This document shows positions 1 to 5,543 of a stretch of DNA of 6,469 nt, one piece after another. The stretch is from JAUQQI01 sp042408785 (GTDB taxonomy: Bacteria > Chloroflexota > Dehalococcoidia > JAUQQI01): positions 1-6,469 of the forward strand of contig JBHOQU010000123.1 of the NCBI GenBank assembly GCA_042408785.1, written 5' to 3'. A program made the translations under genes and the position numbers. The notes below the pieces were generated by a model. The model did not search any database. It saw nothing but the letters and a program-made list of their open reading frames with translations, and was not told the DNA's origin. The stretch's first letter is position 1; each line of letters starts with the position of its first letter.

Positions 1-1
1 G

Positions 2-163
2 TCGGACCCCGAGTTGCCGGGGGAGGTGCGGGATGGGCTCGGGCGGGTTCTGCGGGAGGCCCAGCGGCTCAAGGTTGAGAACCCGGCCCACACCCTCCAG
101 GACGCCCTCAGCCGCTACATCCGCCGCCTGGACGCCCTCGACCCCGCCTCTCCTGAGCCGTAG
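2..163 (+). CDS. C-terminal end of an unrecognised protein (partial, 5' end outside window)
   Basis: Reading from base 2 gives 53 codons without a stop, ending at TAG 161-163. The start lies outside the window. The residues are rich in Glu, Arg, Leu and Ala, with stretches such as EVRDGLGRVLREAQRL and DALSRYIRRLDAL that look like amphipathic helices, followed by a short Pro-rich tail (DPASPEP). This composition and the lack of a plausible alternative frame favour real coding sequence. I do not recognise the family and no catalytic motif is visible in this fragment. The next gene has its own promoter, so this gene is probably the end of a separate transcription unit rather than part of the glycan cluster. 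Confidence 0.6.
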   Translation, partial: SDPELPGEVRDGLGRVLREAQRLKVENPAHTLQDALSRYIRRLDALDPASPEP

Positions 164-177
164 CTTAAGCTTGTTGC

Positions 178-191
178 GGGACGGAAGTCCC
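178..191 (+). other. Small stem-loop with GNRA-type tetraloop downstream of the partial gene
   Basis: GGGAC (178-182) pairs perfectly with GTCCC (187-191) around the loop GGAA, which fits the stable GNRA pattern. It lies 14 bases after the upstream stop codon and directly before the -35 hexamer. Only two T residues follow, so it is not a convincing intrinsic terminator. It may still help define the 3' end of the upstream transcript. Five base pairs can occur by chance in GC-rich DNA. Confidence 0.3.
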
Positions 192-220
192 TTGACAAGC
201 CCGACGGCCGATTGTATAAA
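192..220 (+). promoter_or_regulatory. Sigma-70-type promoter of the secreted repeat protein gene
   Basis: A perfect -35 hexamer TTGACA (192-197) is followed by a 17-base spacer (198-214) and the -10 hexamer TATAAA (215-220), which matches the consensus at five of six positions. Transcription would be expected to start near 226-228, giving a leader of about 20 bases before the ATG at 247. In GC-rich DNA such a match at ideal spacing is unlikely to be chance. The downstream glycosyltransferase has no room for its own promoter between the genes and is probably read from here too. Confidence 0.85.
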
Positions 221-233
221 TACCTGCCAGGTA
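221..233. promoter_or_regulatory. Perfect palindrome over the predicted transcription start (candidate operator)
   Basis: TACCTG (221-226) and CAGGTA (228-233) are perfect inverted copies around one central base. The site follows the -10 hexamer directly, covers the predicted start point and touches the ribosome binding site. A repressor bound there would block transcription. In RNA the one-base centre could not form a tight hairpin without losing inner pairs, so a protein-binding site is the more natural reading. No regulator gene is visible in the window, so the role is inferred. Confidence 0.4.
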
Positions 234-240
234 AAGGAGG
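233..240 (+). promoter_or_regulatory. Strong ribosome binding site deciding the start of the repeat protein
   Basis: AAAGGAGG at 233-240 is a near-ideal Shine-Dalgarno sequence. The ATG at 241 touches it with no spacer, whereas the ATG at 247 lies six bases downstream, the usual distance. The start at 247 is therefore preferred; the GTG at 244 is less well placed. Confidence 0.8.
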
Positions 241-246
241 ATGGTG

Positions 247-1596
247 ATGTTTTCAAGGGTTAAACGTCACCGAGTTCACTTCGGAATGGTTGCCCTCCTG
301 GGCCTTTGCCTGGTGGCGGGTAGCTACTACGGCCGGGTCGGCTCGGCCCAGCCTTTGGCGGTGCCCACCTGGTCTTCGGGCTTCCAGATTCAGAATCTGG
401 ACTCGGCCAACCCGGCTAACGTCATCATCATCTACCGGGACCAGAATGGCGCAGAGGTTTACCGCCAGCTTTTCCCCATCCCGGCCGGGGGCTCGAAGAC
501 CGTTTTTCCCCTGCCCGTAACCGGCTTTGACGGCTCGGTGGAGGTCCAGTCCGACCGGCCCGTGGCCGCCATCGCCAACCTGCTCACCTCTGGACCCACC
601 ATGCTCGATTCTTACACCGGGGTTACATCCCCGGGAACCCAGGCCTTTTTGCCCCTGATTATGCGGGACAACAGCGGCTACTCCACCACCGTCTACATCC
701 AGAACACCGGCTCGGCTCAGGCCAGTGTAACTTTGGAGTACCGGCGCACCGGCTCGGCGGCCGTGGTCAAGACCCGCAGCTTTGGCATTGCCCCCGGGGG
801 CCGGGCCACCATCCGACAGTTTGAGGATGACCCGGACTTGGGTTCCCGGTGGGTGGGCTCCATTAGGGTAACGTCAGACCAGCCGGTGGCAGCGGTGGTG
901 ACCCAGAGCAACGGCTCGATTCTGTTTAGCTACAACGGCTTTTCCCAGGGCAGTCCGGTGATGTACCTGCCGCTTATCATGTGTGGCAACAGCGGCTGGT
1001 GCACCGGGCTTCAGGCGATGAATGTGGGCGGTGCCCCTACAACCGTAACCTTGAAGGTGGATGGGGTTGTTCGGGACAGCGTAACTTTGGGCCCGTATGA
1101 GTCCAAGACGTGGTATCCGGTGCCGCCCGGGAGCATGAGCCAGCGGCACGTGGGCTCGGCGGTTTTAGAGGCCTCGGCTGGGGGCCAGATTGTGGCCATT
1201 GTAAACGAGCTGAACACGGGGCTAAATCAGGGGATGTCGTATGTTGGGTTCGGTGGGGGAAGCTCGACGGTCAATCTACCTTTGGTGATGACCAACAACA
1301 GCTATTACCACGTGGGTGTTCAGGTTCAGAACCTGGGTTCGAGTCCGGTAAATGTTCGGGTTCGGGCGGTGAGCAGTCTAGATGGGAGCGTGGCCCGGGA
1401 CGATGTGGTTACGGTGCCTGGCAATGGCAGTGTGACCCTTTATCCGGCGGTGGGTTCGATACCTGGGCCGAGGTTTGTGGGGTCGATGACGATAACTGGG
1501 CCTTCGGGCTCACAGCTGGTGGCCATTGCCAACCAGATTACGCAGCCGCAGCAGCCTGGGGACACTTCGGCGGTTTACAACGCCTTTAACCAGTAG
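247..1596 (+). CDS. Secreted surface protein of four tandem beta-rich repeats
   Basis: The product is 449 residues, starting at ATG 247 because of the ribosome site at 233-240; ATG 241 would add two residues. Residues 1-34 look like a signal peptide: a basic stretch (RVKRHRVH), a hydrophobic core around residues 14-25 and a likely cut after GSA (residue 34). Cys21 lacks a proper lipobox. The mature part consists of four repeats of about 95-107 residues, starting near residues 37, 134, 240 and 343. Repeats 2-4 open with LPLIM or LPLVM followed by an N-N/S-S-Y/W patch. All carry a V/I-Q-N-x-G-like strand, and most carry R-W/F-VGS and PVAAI or LVAIAN strands, which suggests Ig-like beta sandwiches. 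Repeat 3 alone has a Cys pair (246, 252). No anchor, sortase signal or C-terminal membrane helix is seen, so it is either released or held noncovalently. No enzymatic motif is visible. A structural, adhesive or glycan-binding role is inferred. Confidence 0.85.
   Translation: MFSRVKRHRVHFGMVALLGLCLVAGSYYGRVGSAQPLAVPTWSSGFQIQNLDSANPANVIIIYRDQNGAEVYRQLFPIPAGGSKTVFPLPVTGFDGSVEVQSDRPVAAIANLLTSGPTMLDSYTGVTSPGTQAFLPLIMRDNSGYSTTVYIQNTGSAQASVTLEYRRTGSAAVVKTRSFGIAPGGRATIRQFEDDPDLGSRWVGSIRVTSDQPVAAVVTQSNGSILFSYNGFSQGSPVMYLPLIMCGNSGWCTGLQAMNVGGAPTTVTLKVDGVVRDSVTLGPYESKTWYPVPPGSMSQRHVGSAVLEASAGGQIVAIVNELNTGLNQGMSYVGFGGGSSTVNLPLVMTNNSYYHVGVQVQNLGSSPVNVRVRAVSSLDGSVARDDVVTVPGNGSVTLYPAVGSIPGPRFVGSMTITGPSGSQLVAIANQITQPQQPGDTSAVYNAFNQ
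355..1593 (+). repeat. Four in-frame coding repeats of about 290-320 bp
   Basis: Approximate units are 355-645, 646-963, 964-1272 and 1273-1593. Landmarks are the LPLIM/LPLIM/LPLVM openings at residues 135, 241 and 344, spaced 106 and 103 residues, and the matching second-half strands around residues 96-110, 202-217, 301-319 and 410-429. The first unit lacks the LPLIM opening and begins with PTWSSGFQIQN. Similarity is clear in protein but patchy in DNA, so the duplications are old or the units have been exchanged with relatives. Confidence 0.8.
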
Positions 1597-1608
1597 CCTT
1601 TCGAGGCG

Positions 1609-2697
1609 GTGCGGCTGGTCTTTGTCTGTCCCCCGCTGGTTCTGGCGGGGGGCAACAAAGTTATCTGCGCCCTGGCCGGCCGGCTGCAGAGCCGGGGAAC
1701 CAGGGTTACCCTGGTGGCCCCGGGGCTTCGGCCCCACCCGGCCCTGAGAATCGACCCGGCCACCGAGCTCAAACTTGTGGGTCCGGCCGGCCCGTGGCGG
1801 GACCCGGTCCACCTGGTTGGGGTCGGGCTGGGCCTCAGCCAGGCGATTCCCCCCGCCGATGTCGTCGTTGCCACCCATACGTCCACCCTCTGGAGCGCTT
1901 ATCTGGGGGCCCGCAGGTTTGGCCGGCCGCTGGTTTGGTTTTACCAGGACTATCCTGAGATGTTCCGGGGTCGGCCCCTGCTGGCCCTGACCCACCGGTT
2001 GGGTCCGCATCTGGCCGACCGAATCGCCGCCGTTTCCCGGGCCGGGGCTGAATGGCTCTTTGAGAGATTTCCCGTGAAAACTGCCTTTGTGGGGCAAGCC
2101 CTTTACCATGCCGAGCACCTGTGGGCGCTGCCTCGGCCGCGCCCGGATTCGGGCTGGTTTCGGGTCCTGGCCTTTGCCGACGAGCGGCCCCGCAAGGGTT
2201 TTATCGATTTGCTGGGCGCCCTGGGTCGCCTTGAGGGTCGAGGCCTGAGGGCTGTGCTGTGGGCCGTCACGGCTCGGGTCGGGGCGGTTGCCTTCGGCGG
2301 CGTTGTGGCCGGCCAGCTGTTCTTTTCGCCGGACGACCTGCGGCTTGGGGACCTTTATCGGGGGTGTGATGTTTTCGTGTTTCCCTCCCGGGCCGAGGGG
2401 TTCGGGCTTCCGCCCCTGGAGGCCATGGCCTGCGGGGCGCCGGTTGTTGTGGCCGATTCCCGGGGAATCCGCGAGTACGCCGTCGACGGGGTCAACGCCC
2501 TGGTGGTGCCGCCCGGGGATGTTTCGGCTCTTGCGGAGGCTGTCCACCGTCTGGCCCGGGACGGCGAGCTTGCGGCAAAGTTGAGCCGGGCCGGACCGGA
2601 GACAGCGGCCCGGTTTTCGCCGGAGCCGGTGGTGGAGAGGTTTGTCGGGGTGGTGAGCGGTCTGCTTTCAGGTAAGCAGGTTTCGGATCCAGGCTAG
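1609..2697 (+). CDS. GT4-family (GT-B fold) glycosyltransferase
   Basis: The 362-residue product transfers a sugar from a nucleotide-sugar donor to a growing glycan in the cytoplasm, probably at the inner membrane face. Its N-terminus (LVFVCPPLVLAGGNKVIC) has the glycine-rich acceptor-side loop of GT4 enzymes. PRKGF (residues 194-198) follows the donor-domain entry. The donor site is classical: DVFVFPSRAEGFGLPPLEAMACG with the E-x7-E pair at Glu263 and Glu271, then GIREYAVDGVNALVVPPGD. Length is normal for the family. GTG 1609 is the first possible start after an in-frame stop at 1594; GAGG at 1603-1606 lies only two bases away, so initiation may rely on ribosomes finishing the previous gene, 12 bp upstream. 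Donor and acceptor cannot be told from sequence. The last 30 bp overlap the end of the opposite-strand gene. Confidence 0.93.
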   Translation: MRLVFVCPPLVLAGGNKVICALAGRLQSRGTRVTLVAPGLRPHPALRIDPATELKLVGPAGPWRDPVHLVGVGLGLSQAIPPADVVVATHTSTLWSAYLGARRFGRPLVWFYQDYPEMFRGRPLLALTHRLGPHLADRIAAVSRAGAEWLFERFPVKTAFVGQALYHAEHLWALPRPRPDSGWFRVLAFADERPRKGFIDLLGALGRLEGRGLRAVLWAVTARVGAVAFGGVVAGQLFFSPDDLRLGDLYRGCDVFVFPSRAEGFGLPPLEAMACGAPVVVADSRGIREYAVDGVNALVVPPGDVSALAEAVHRLARDGELAAKLSRAGPETAARFSPEPVVERFVGVVSGLLSGKQVSDPG

Positions 2698-3714
2698 CTG
2701 TCTCACCTGCCCGGCGGTATCGAACTGCCGGGCCCGCTGGGAGCCGGCTTCGGCCAGGTCCTCCCGGACGGCTGGGTGGCGGGCCAGGAGGCGGATGGCT
2801 TCGGCCAGGGCCTCGGGGTTCCCCCTCGGCACGAAGAGGGCATCCCGGTTGGGCACCAGCAGTTCCCGGTTGGCCTCGTTATCGCCGACGATGGTGGCCC
2901 GGCGACAGGCCAGGAACTGGTAGGTCTTTCCGGTGATAACCCGGTCCGCTTTCGGGGTCGTGCCGAAGGGTCCGGCCAGGCATATCTGGGCCTTAAAGAT
3001 GAACTCCGGCAGGCGGGCATAAGGAATGTAGCCGACGAAGCGAACATTGGGCGGGGTATCGGTACCCCTGTAACGTCGGCAGAGGGGTCCGCCGATAACA
3101 AAATGTATCGCTGGTTCGGACGCGAGCAGTTTTGCGGCGGCCAGGATGGTTTCGAGCCCGTGCAGGGGCAGAAAGGACCCGTAGAAAAACACGCAGACGG
3201 CGGCATCGGCGGGCGGAGGTAAAGGCCGGAAGATTTCCTCGTCGTAGCCGAGGTAGTGGACGAGCACTTTGGCAGGCTCAACGCCGAACTCCTCGGTCAA
3301 AAAGCGTCCCTGGGCCAATGTATCGACGACGACCACATCGGCCCGGCGGAAGGCCCAGTAATCAAGGAGGCGGGCTAAGAGCCCCCCTGCCGAATCCTTT
3401 TTAAAGGTTTGGCGGTCGAGGCAGAGGGTATCGTAGGCAGAGACGAAGGCATCCAGAACTAGCGGGCGACCGGGGTATAATCTCTTGACGAATGGGACCA
3501 AGGGCTGGCCGAAGAATCCCGCCCACACAAGGTCGGCTCTGGGGCGGCGCAGGAGGAGCTGACCGGCCACGGCGGCCAGGCGCAGCGGGTAGGCGGGCCA
3601 GGGCGAGGTTGCCTCCGTAAGTTGCCCAAAATGAGCCAGGGCGCGGCGAACCAGGAGGTTTCGGACGTAACAGGGCTCCCGGGTTGCGGTGAAAAGCAAG
3701 GTTTTTGCCGACAC
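2668..3714 (-). CDS. GT4-like glycosyltransferase with altered E-x7-E motif, opposite strand
   Basis: The 348-residue product looks like a two-domain GT-B glycosyltransferase. The N-domain runs from AKTLLFTATREPCYVRN through VLDAFVSAYDTLCLDR (residues 87-101). The donor domain starts at VFFYGSFLPLHGLETIL (175-191), continues with NVRFVGYIPYARLPEF, and ends with TGKTYQFLAC (261-270), VGDNEANRELL and a C-terminal helix. At the place of the usual E-x7-E pair it has Arg258/Asp257 and Gln266; KTYQ-type variants occur in some GT4 subfamilies, so it need not be inactive. GTG 3714 is chosen because similarity begins there; the frame stays open upstream to 4017, but only as a low-complexity antisense reading of the GT2 gene. 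No good ribosome site precedes it. It is the only minus-strand gene in the cluster, head to head with the GT2 gene and tail to tail with the GT4 gene. Confidence 0.88.
   Translation of the reverse strand: MSAKTLLFTATREPCYVRNLLVRRALAHFGQLTEATSPWPAYPLRLAAVAGQLLLRRPRADLVWAGFFGQPLVPFVKRLYPGRPLVLDAFVSAYDTLCLDRQTFKKDSAGGLLARLLDYWAFRRADVVVVDTLAQGRFLTEEFGVEPAKVLVHYLGYDEEIFRPLPPPADAAVCVFFYGSFLPLHGLETILAAAKLLASEPAIHFVIGGPLCRRYRGTDTPPNVRFVGYIPYARLPEFIFKAQICLAGPFGTTPKADRVITGKTYQFLACRRATIVGDNEANRELLVPNRDALFVPRGNPEALAEAIRLLARHPAVREDLAEAGSQRARQFDTAGQVRQLAWIRNLLT
2709..2733. other. Ten-base-pair stem-loop just past the GT4 stop codon
   Basis: GCCCGGCGGT (2709-2718) pairs with ACTGCCGGGC (2724-2733), one pair being G-U in the plus-strand RNA, around a five-base loop (ATCGA). 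It starts 11 bases after the stop codon of the plus-strand glycosyltransferase, where a terminator or 3'-end protecting hairpin would be expected. No T tract follows, so it is not a standard intrinsic terminator. On the other strand the same bases code for residues of the minus-strand glycosyltransferase, so the pairing could also be a by-product of GC-rich codons. Confidence 0.35.
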
Positions 3715-3754
3715 AGGTCGTTTAAATTTTAACAGCGGCGGGGCCGAGGTCCCC
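3715..3754. promoter_or_regulatory. Short divergent intergenic region with a possible minus-strand extended -10
   Basis: These 40 bases separate the two divergent glycosyltransferase starts. They contain an AT-rich patch (TTTAAATTTTAA, 3721-3732) that stands out in this GC-rich DNA. Read on the minus strand, 3734 to 3726 gives TGT followed by TAAAAT, an extended -10 element matching TATAAT at five of six bases. No -35 hexamer is seen at the right distance, and the transcript would start only about five bases before the GTG at 3714, nearly leaderless. A plus-strand promoter for the GT2 gene is not clear, although one may share the patch. Confidence 0.35.
3746..3750 (+). promoter_or_regulatory. 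Ribosome binding site deciding the GT2 start
   Basis: GAGGT at 3746-3750 lies four bases before GTG 3755. This supports GTG 3755 over the upstream in-frame GTG at 3689, which would add 22 unconserved-looking residues and place the start inside the opposite gene. Confidence 0.55.
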
Positions 3755-4642
3755 GTGGGCGTAGTTGTGGTCAACCACAACCTTCCGGCCGAGACCCTTC
3801 GTTGCGTCAGGGGTTTACTTGCGGGCACCGTCAGGCCGGCGTCAGTTGTGGTGGTCGATAATGGGTCGCGCCCTGACGCCCTGGGGGCCCTGAGCGACCT
3901 GCCGGCCGGGGTCGAGCTGCTGGCCCTTGGCGATAATCTGGGGTTTGCGGCCGCGTGTAACCGGGGTATCCACCGGGTTCTGAGGCGGGACGTGCGTTGG
4001 GTCTGGCTGCTTAACAACGATGCCTTCCCGGAAAAAGACTCGCTGGAGGTCCTGCTTCACGTTGGCGAGGGCCTCCCCAAGGCCGGCGTCCTTTCGCCCT
4101 TGATCCGCCGGCTTTCTGACGGGACGGTCTGGCATCAGGGCACCCGGGAGGGCGGCCGCTTTGGGCTGTTGCCCAAGGACTTGCCGGCCGTCTCGGGAGA
4201 AGCCGTTGAGGTGGATTACGTAAGCGGCTGTGCCATGCTGGTGCGTCGGGACGTATTCGAAGCGGTTGGCCCGTTCGACGAGGGCTTCTTCGCCTATTAC
4301 GAGGAGCTGGACCTCTGCCGCCGGGCCCGGGCGGCCGGATTTGGCATTTTTGTGGTGCCCTCGGCAACGGTTTGGCATGAGGTTGGGGCGACCGGCCGCC
4401 TGCTGCCCACCCCTATACGATTCCACCGGGCCCGCAGCCGGATTCGCTTTTACAGGCGTTACGGCACACCCCGCCTGCTGGTGTTGTTCGCGGTCATCGC
4501 CTTGACCCTGGGGTGGGCAGGGAAGTATTTGCTCCAGGCGGACCTGGCGGGCGCCTGGGCCACGCTGGCAGGACTTTGGGCAGGGTTAAAGGCCGATTTG
4601 CGGCCAAACTACACGATATGGCGGACGGCTGGGAGCCCGTAA
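3755..4642 (+). CDS. GT2-family glycosyltransferase, rhamnosyltransferase-like
   Basis: The 295-residue product has the GT-A fold layout of family 2 enzymes that add rhamnose or other sugars to lipid-linked glycans. It opens with VGVVVVNHNLPAETLRCV, then VVVVDNGS (31-38), GDNLGFAAACNRG (59-71), the metal and nucleotide-binding LLNNDA (85-90), YVSGCAMLVRR, and the catalytic region FDEGFFAYYEELDLCRRA with Glu183, Glu184 and Asp186, followed by WHEVGAT (207-213). A hydrophobic segment near residues 240-257 may dip into the membrane. The order NND, then EELDL, then WHE matches WbbL-like rhamnosyltransferases, but the sugar is not proven. Start GTG 3755 is supported by GAGGT at 3746-3750. Its last 25 bp overlap the next gene, so the two are surely co-transcribed. 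Confidence 0.93.
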   Translation: MGVVVVNHNLPAETLRCVRGLLAGTVRPASVVVVDNGSRPDALGALSDLPAGVELLALGDNLGFAAACNRGIHRVLRRDVRWVWLLNNDAFPEKDSLEVLLHVGEGLPKAGVLSPLIRRLSDGTVWHQGTREGGRFGLLPKDLPAVSGEAVEVDYVSGCAMLVRRDVFEAVGPFDEGFFAYYEELDLCRRARAAGFGIFVVPSATVWHEVGATGRLLPTPIRFHRARSRIRFYRRYGTPRLLVLFAVIALTLGWAGKYLLQADLAGAWATLAGLWAGLKADLRPNYTIWRTAGSP

Positions 4643-5541
4643 ATTGCCTGCTCTGCGGCCAGGATAATGCCGCCCCACTGGTAGAGGGTCCCGACCGCCT
4701 GCACAACCTTTCCGGGACCTTCCGACTGGTCAGGTGCCGGCGGTGCGGCCTTATCTACCAGAACCCGCGGCCCAGCCCCACGGTCCTGGCGGCATATTAC
4801 CCTGATGATTACCCTCCCCACATCGTGGGGCAGAAGCCGACTCTATGGCGCCGCCTTGATCTCTGGCTCGCTTACGCCAAGCGGGTTGGGGCCATTCGGA
4901 AGTTTGCCCCGGGAGGCAGATTGCTGGACGTCGGCTGCGGGACCGGGGGATTTTTACGGGCGGTGGCCGCCGCCGGCTGGGAGGTTTACGGGCTTGAGCC
5001 CTCCGCCCGGGCGGCCAAGCTCGCTGCCCAGGCGTGCGGCGCGCCCATCATCACGGCGCGTCTTGAAGACGCGGACCTGCCCCCCGAGTTTTTCGACGTG
5101 GTTACCCTCTGGGACGTCCTGGAACACTTGCATGACCCGAAGGCCGGACTGGCGAAGGTGAGCAGGAGTCTGAGGACCGGCGGCCTTCTGGTAGTGAGTA
5201 CCCCTGATTTTGATTCCCCCGACCGGAGGCTCTTCGGCAAGTACTGGTTTGGTTACGACCTGCCCCGTCACCTGTATATCTTTGACCGCAAGACTGTGAC
5301 CGCCTTGTTGGACCAGGTGGGGTTTAAGGTGCTGGAAATTGGCCACTTTACCGCCCATTATCAGGTCCTGGCCGGGAGTGTCCGGCACATGACCACGGCT
5401 ATCCTCGGGGCCACCTTAGGGCAGCTGGTTTATGCGGTTGTTTACTCTCCCCCACTTCGCCTTGTTACATTCCCAGTGGTTAAACTTTGTGCGGAGCTTA
5501 ATATTGGACCCGTTATGACGGTCTTCGCCCGGAAGGCTTAA
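4618..5541 (+). CDS. Zinc-ribbon SAM-dependent methyltransferase (Methyltransf_23-like)
   Basis: The 307-residue product begins with a four-cysteine zinc knuckle: Cys10-x2-Cys13 and Cys40-x2-Cys43 in the pattern C..CGLIYQNPRPS. A class I methyltransferase domain follows: LLDVGCGTGGFL (102-113), the acidic Glu127 expected to hold the SAM ribose, TLWDVLEHLHDP (163-174) and LRTGGLLVVSTPDFDS. The later YWFGYDLPRHLYIFD is typical of this family in O-antigen and capsule clusters, where such enzymes methylate a sugar or cap the chain. The hydrophobic C-terminus (about 265-290) may contact the membrane. ATG 4618 is chosen because the zinc motif begins just after it; the frame is open back to 4513, but those residues shadow the GT2 gene. 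No clear ribosome site is present, and the 25-bp overlap suggests coupled translation. Confidence 0.9.
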   Translation: MADGWEPVNCLLCGQDNAAPLVEGPDRLHNLSGTFRLVRCRRCGLIYQNPRPSPTVLAAYYPDDYPPHIVGQKPTLWRRLDLWLAYAKRVGAIRKFAPGGRLLDVGCGTGGFLRAVAAAGWEVYGLEPSARAAKLAAQACGAPIITARLEDADLPPEFFDVVTLWDVLEHLHDPKAGLAKVSRSLRTGGLLVVSTPDFDSPDRRLFGKYWFGYDLPRHLYIFDRKTVTALLDQVGFKVLEIGHFTAHYQVLAGSVRHMTTAILGATLGQLVYAVVYSPPLRLVTFPVVKLCAELNIGPVMTVFARKA

Positions 5542-5543
5542 AG

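Noticed and set aside
162..171. AGCTTAAGCT palindrome after the upstream stop codon as a regulatory site
   Set aside because: It is a short restriction-site-like palindrome, off the promoter elements, with no second copy noticed.
241..246. ATG at 241 as the start of the repeat protein
   Set aside because: It abuts the GGAGG ribosome site with no spacer; ATG 247 has the normal six-base spacing.
1110..1589. Plus-strand open frame of 159 codons overlapping repeats 3-4
   Set aside because: Its product is a Gly/Trp/Cys-rich sequence without a recognisable domain or ribosome site, while the overlapping frame has clear repeat structure.
1510..2547. Long minus-strand open frame of 345 codons opposite the repeat protein and GT4 genes
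   Set aside because: It is low in complexity, rich in Pro, Gly, Arg and Gln, and has no family motif. It mirrors the codon bias of a well-supported GT4 gene on the other strand, a common effect in GC-rich DNA.
2776..3222. Plus-strand open frame opposite the minus-strand glycosyltransferase
   Set aside because: No motif is present and the composition is that of a shadow frame; the minus-strand frame carries the glycosyltransferase features.
3715..4017. N-terminal extension of the minus-strand glycosyltransferase by about 100 residues
   Set aside because: The extra residues are Ser/Thr/Arg/Pro-rich, antisense to the conserved start of the GT2 gene, and precede the normal beginning of the glycosyltransferase fold at SAKTLLF.
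3842..4426. Minus-strand open frame of 194 codons opposite the GT2 gene
   Set aside because: It covers the conserved GT2 motifs on the other strand and has no features of its own.
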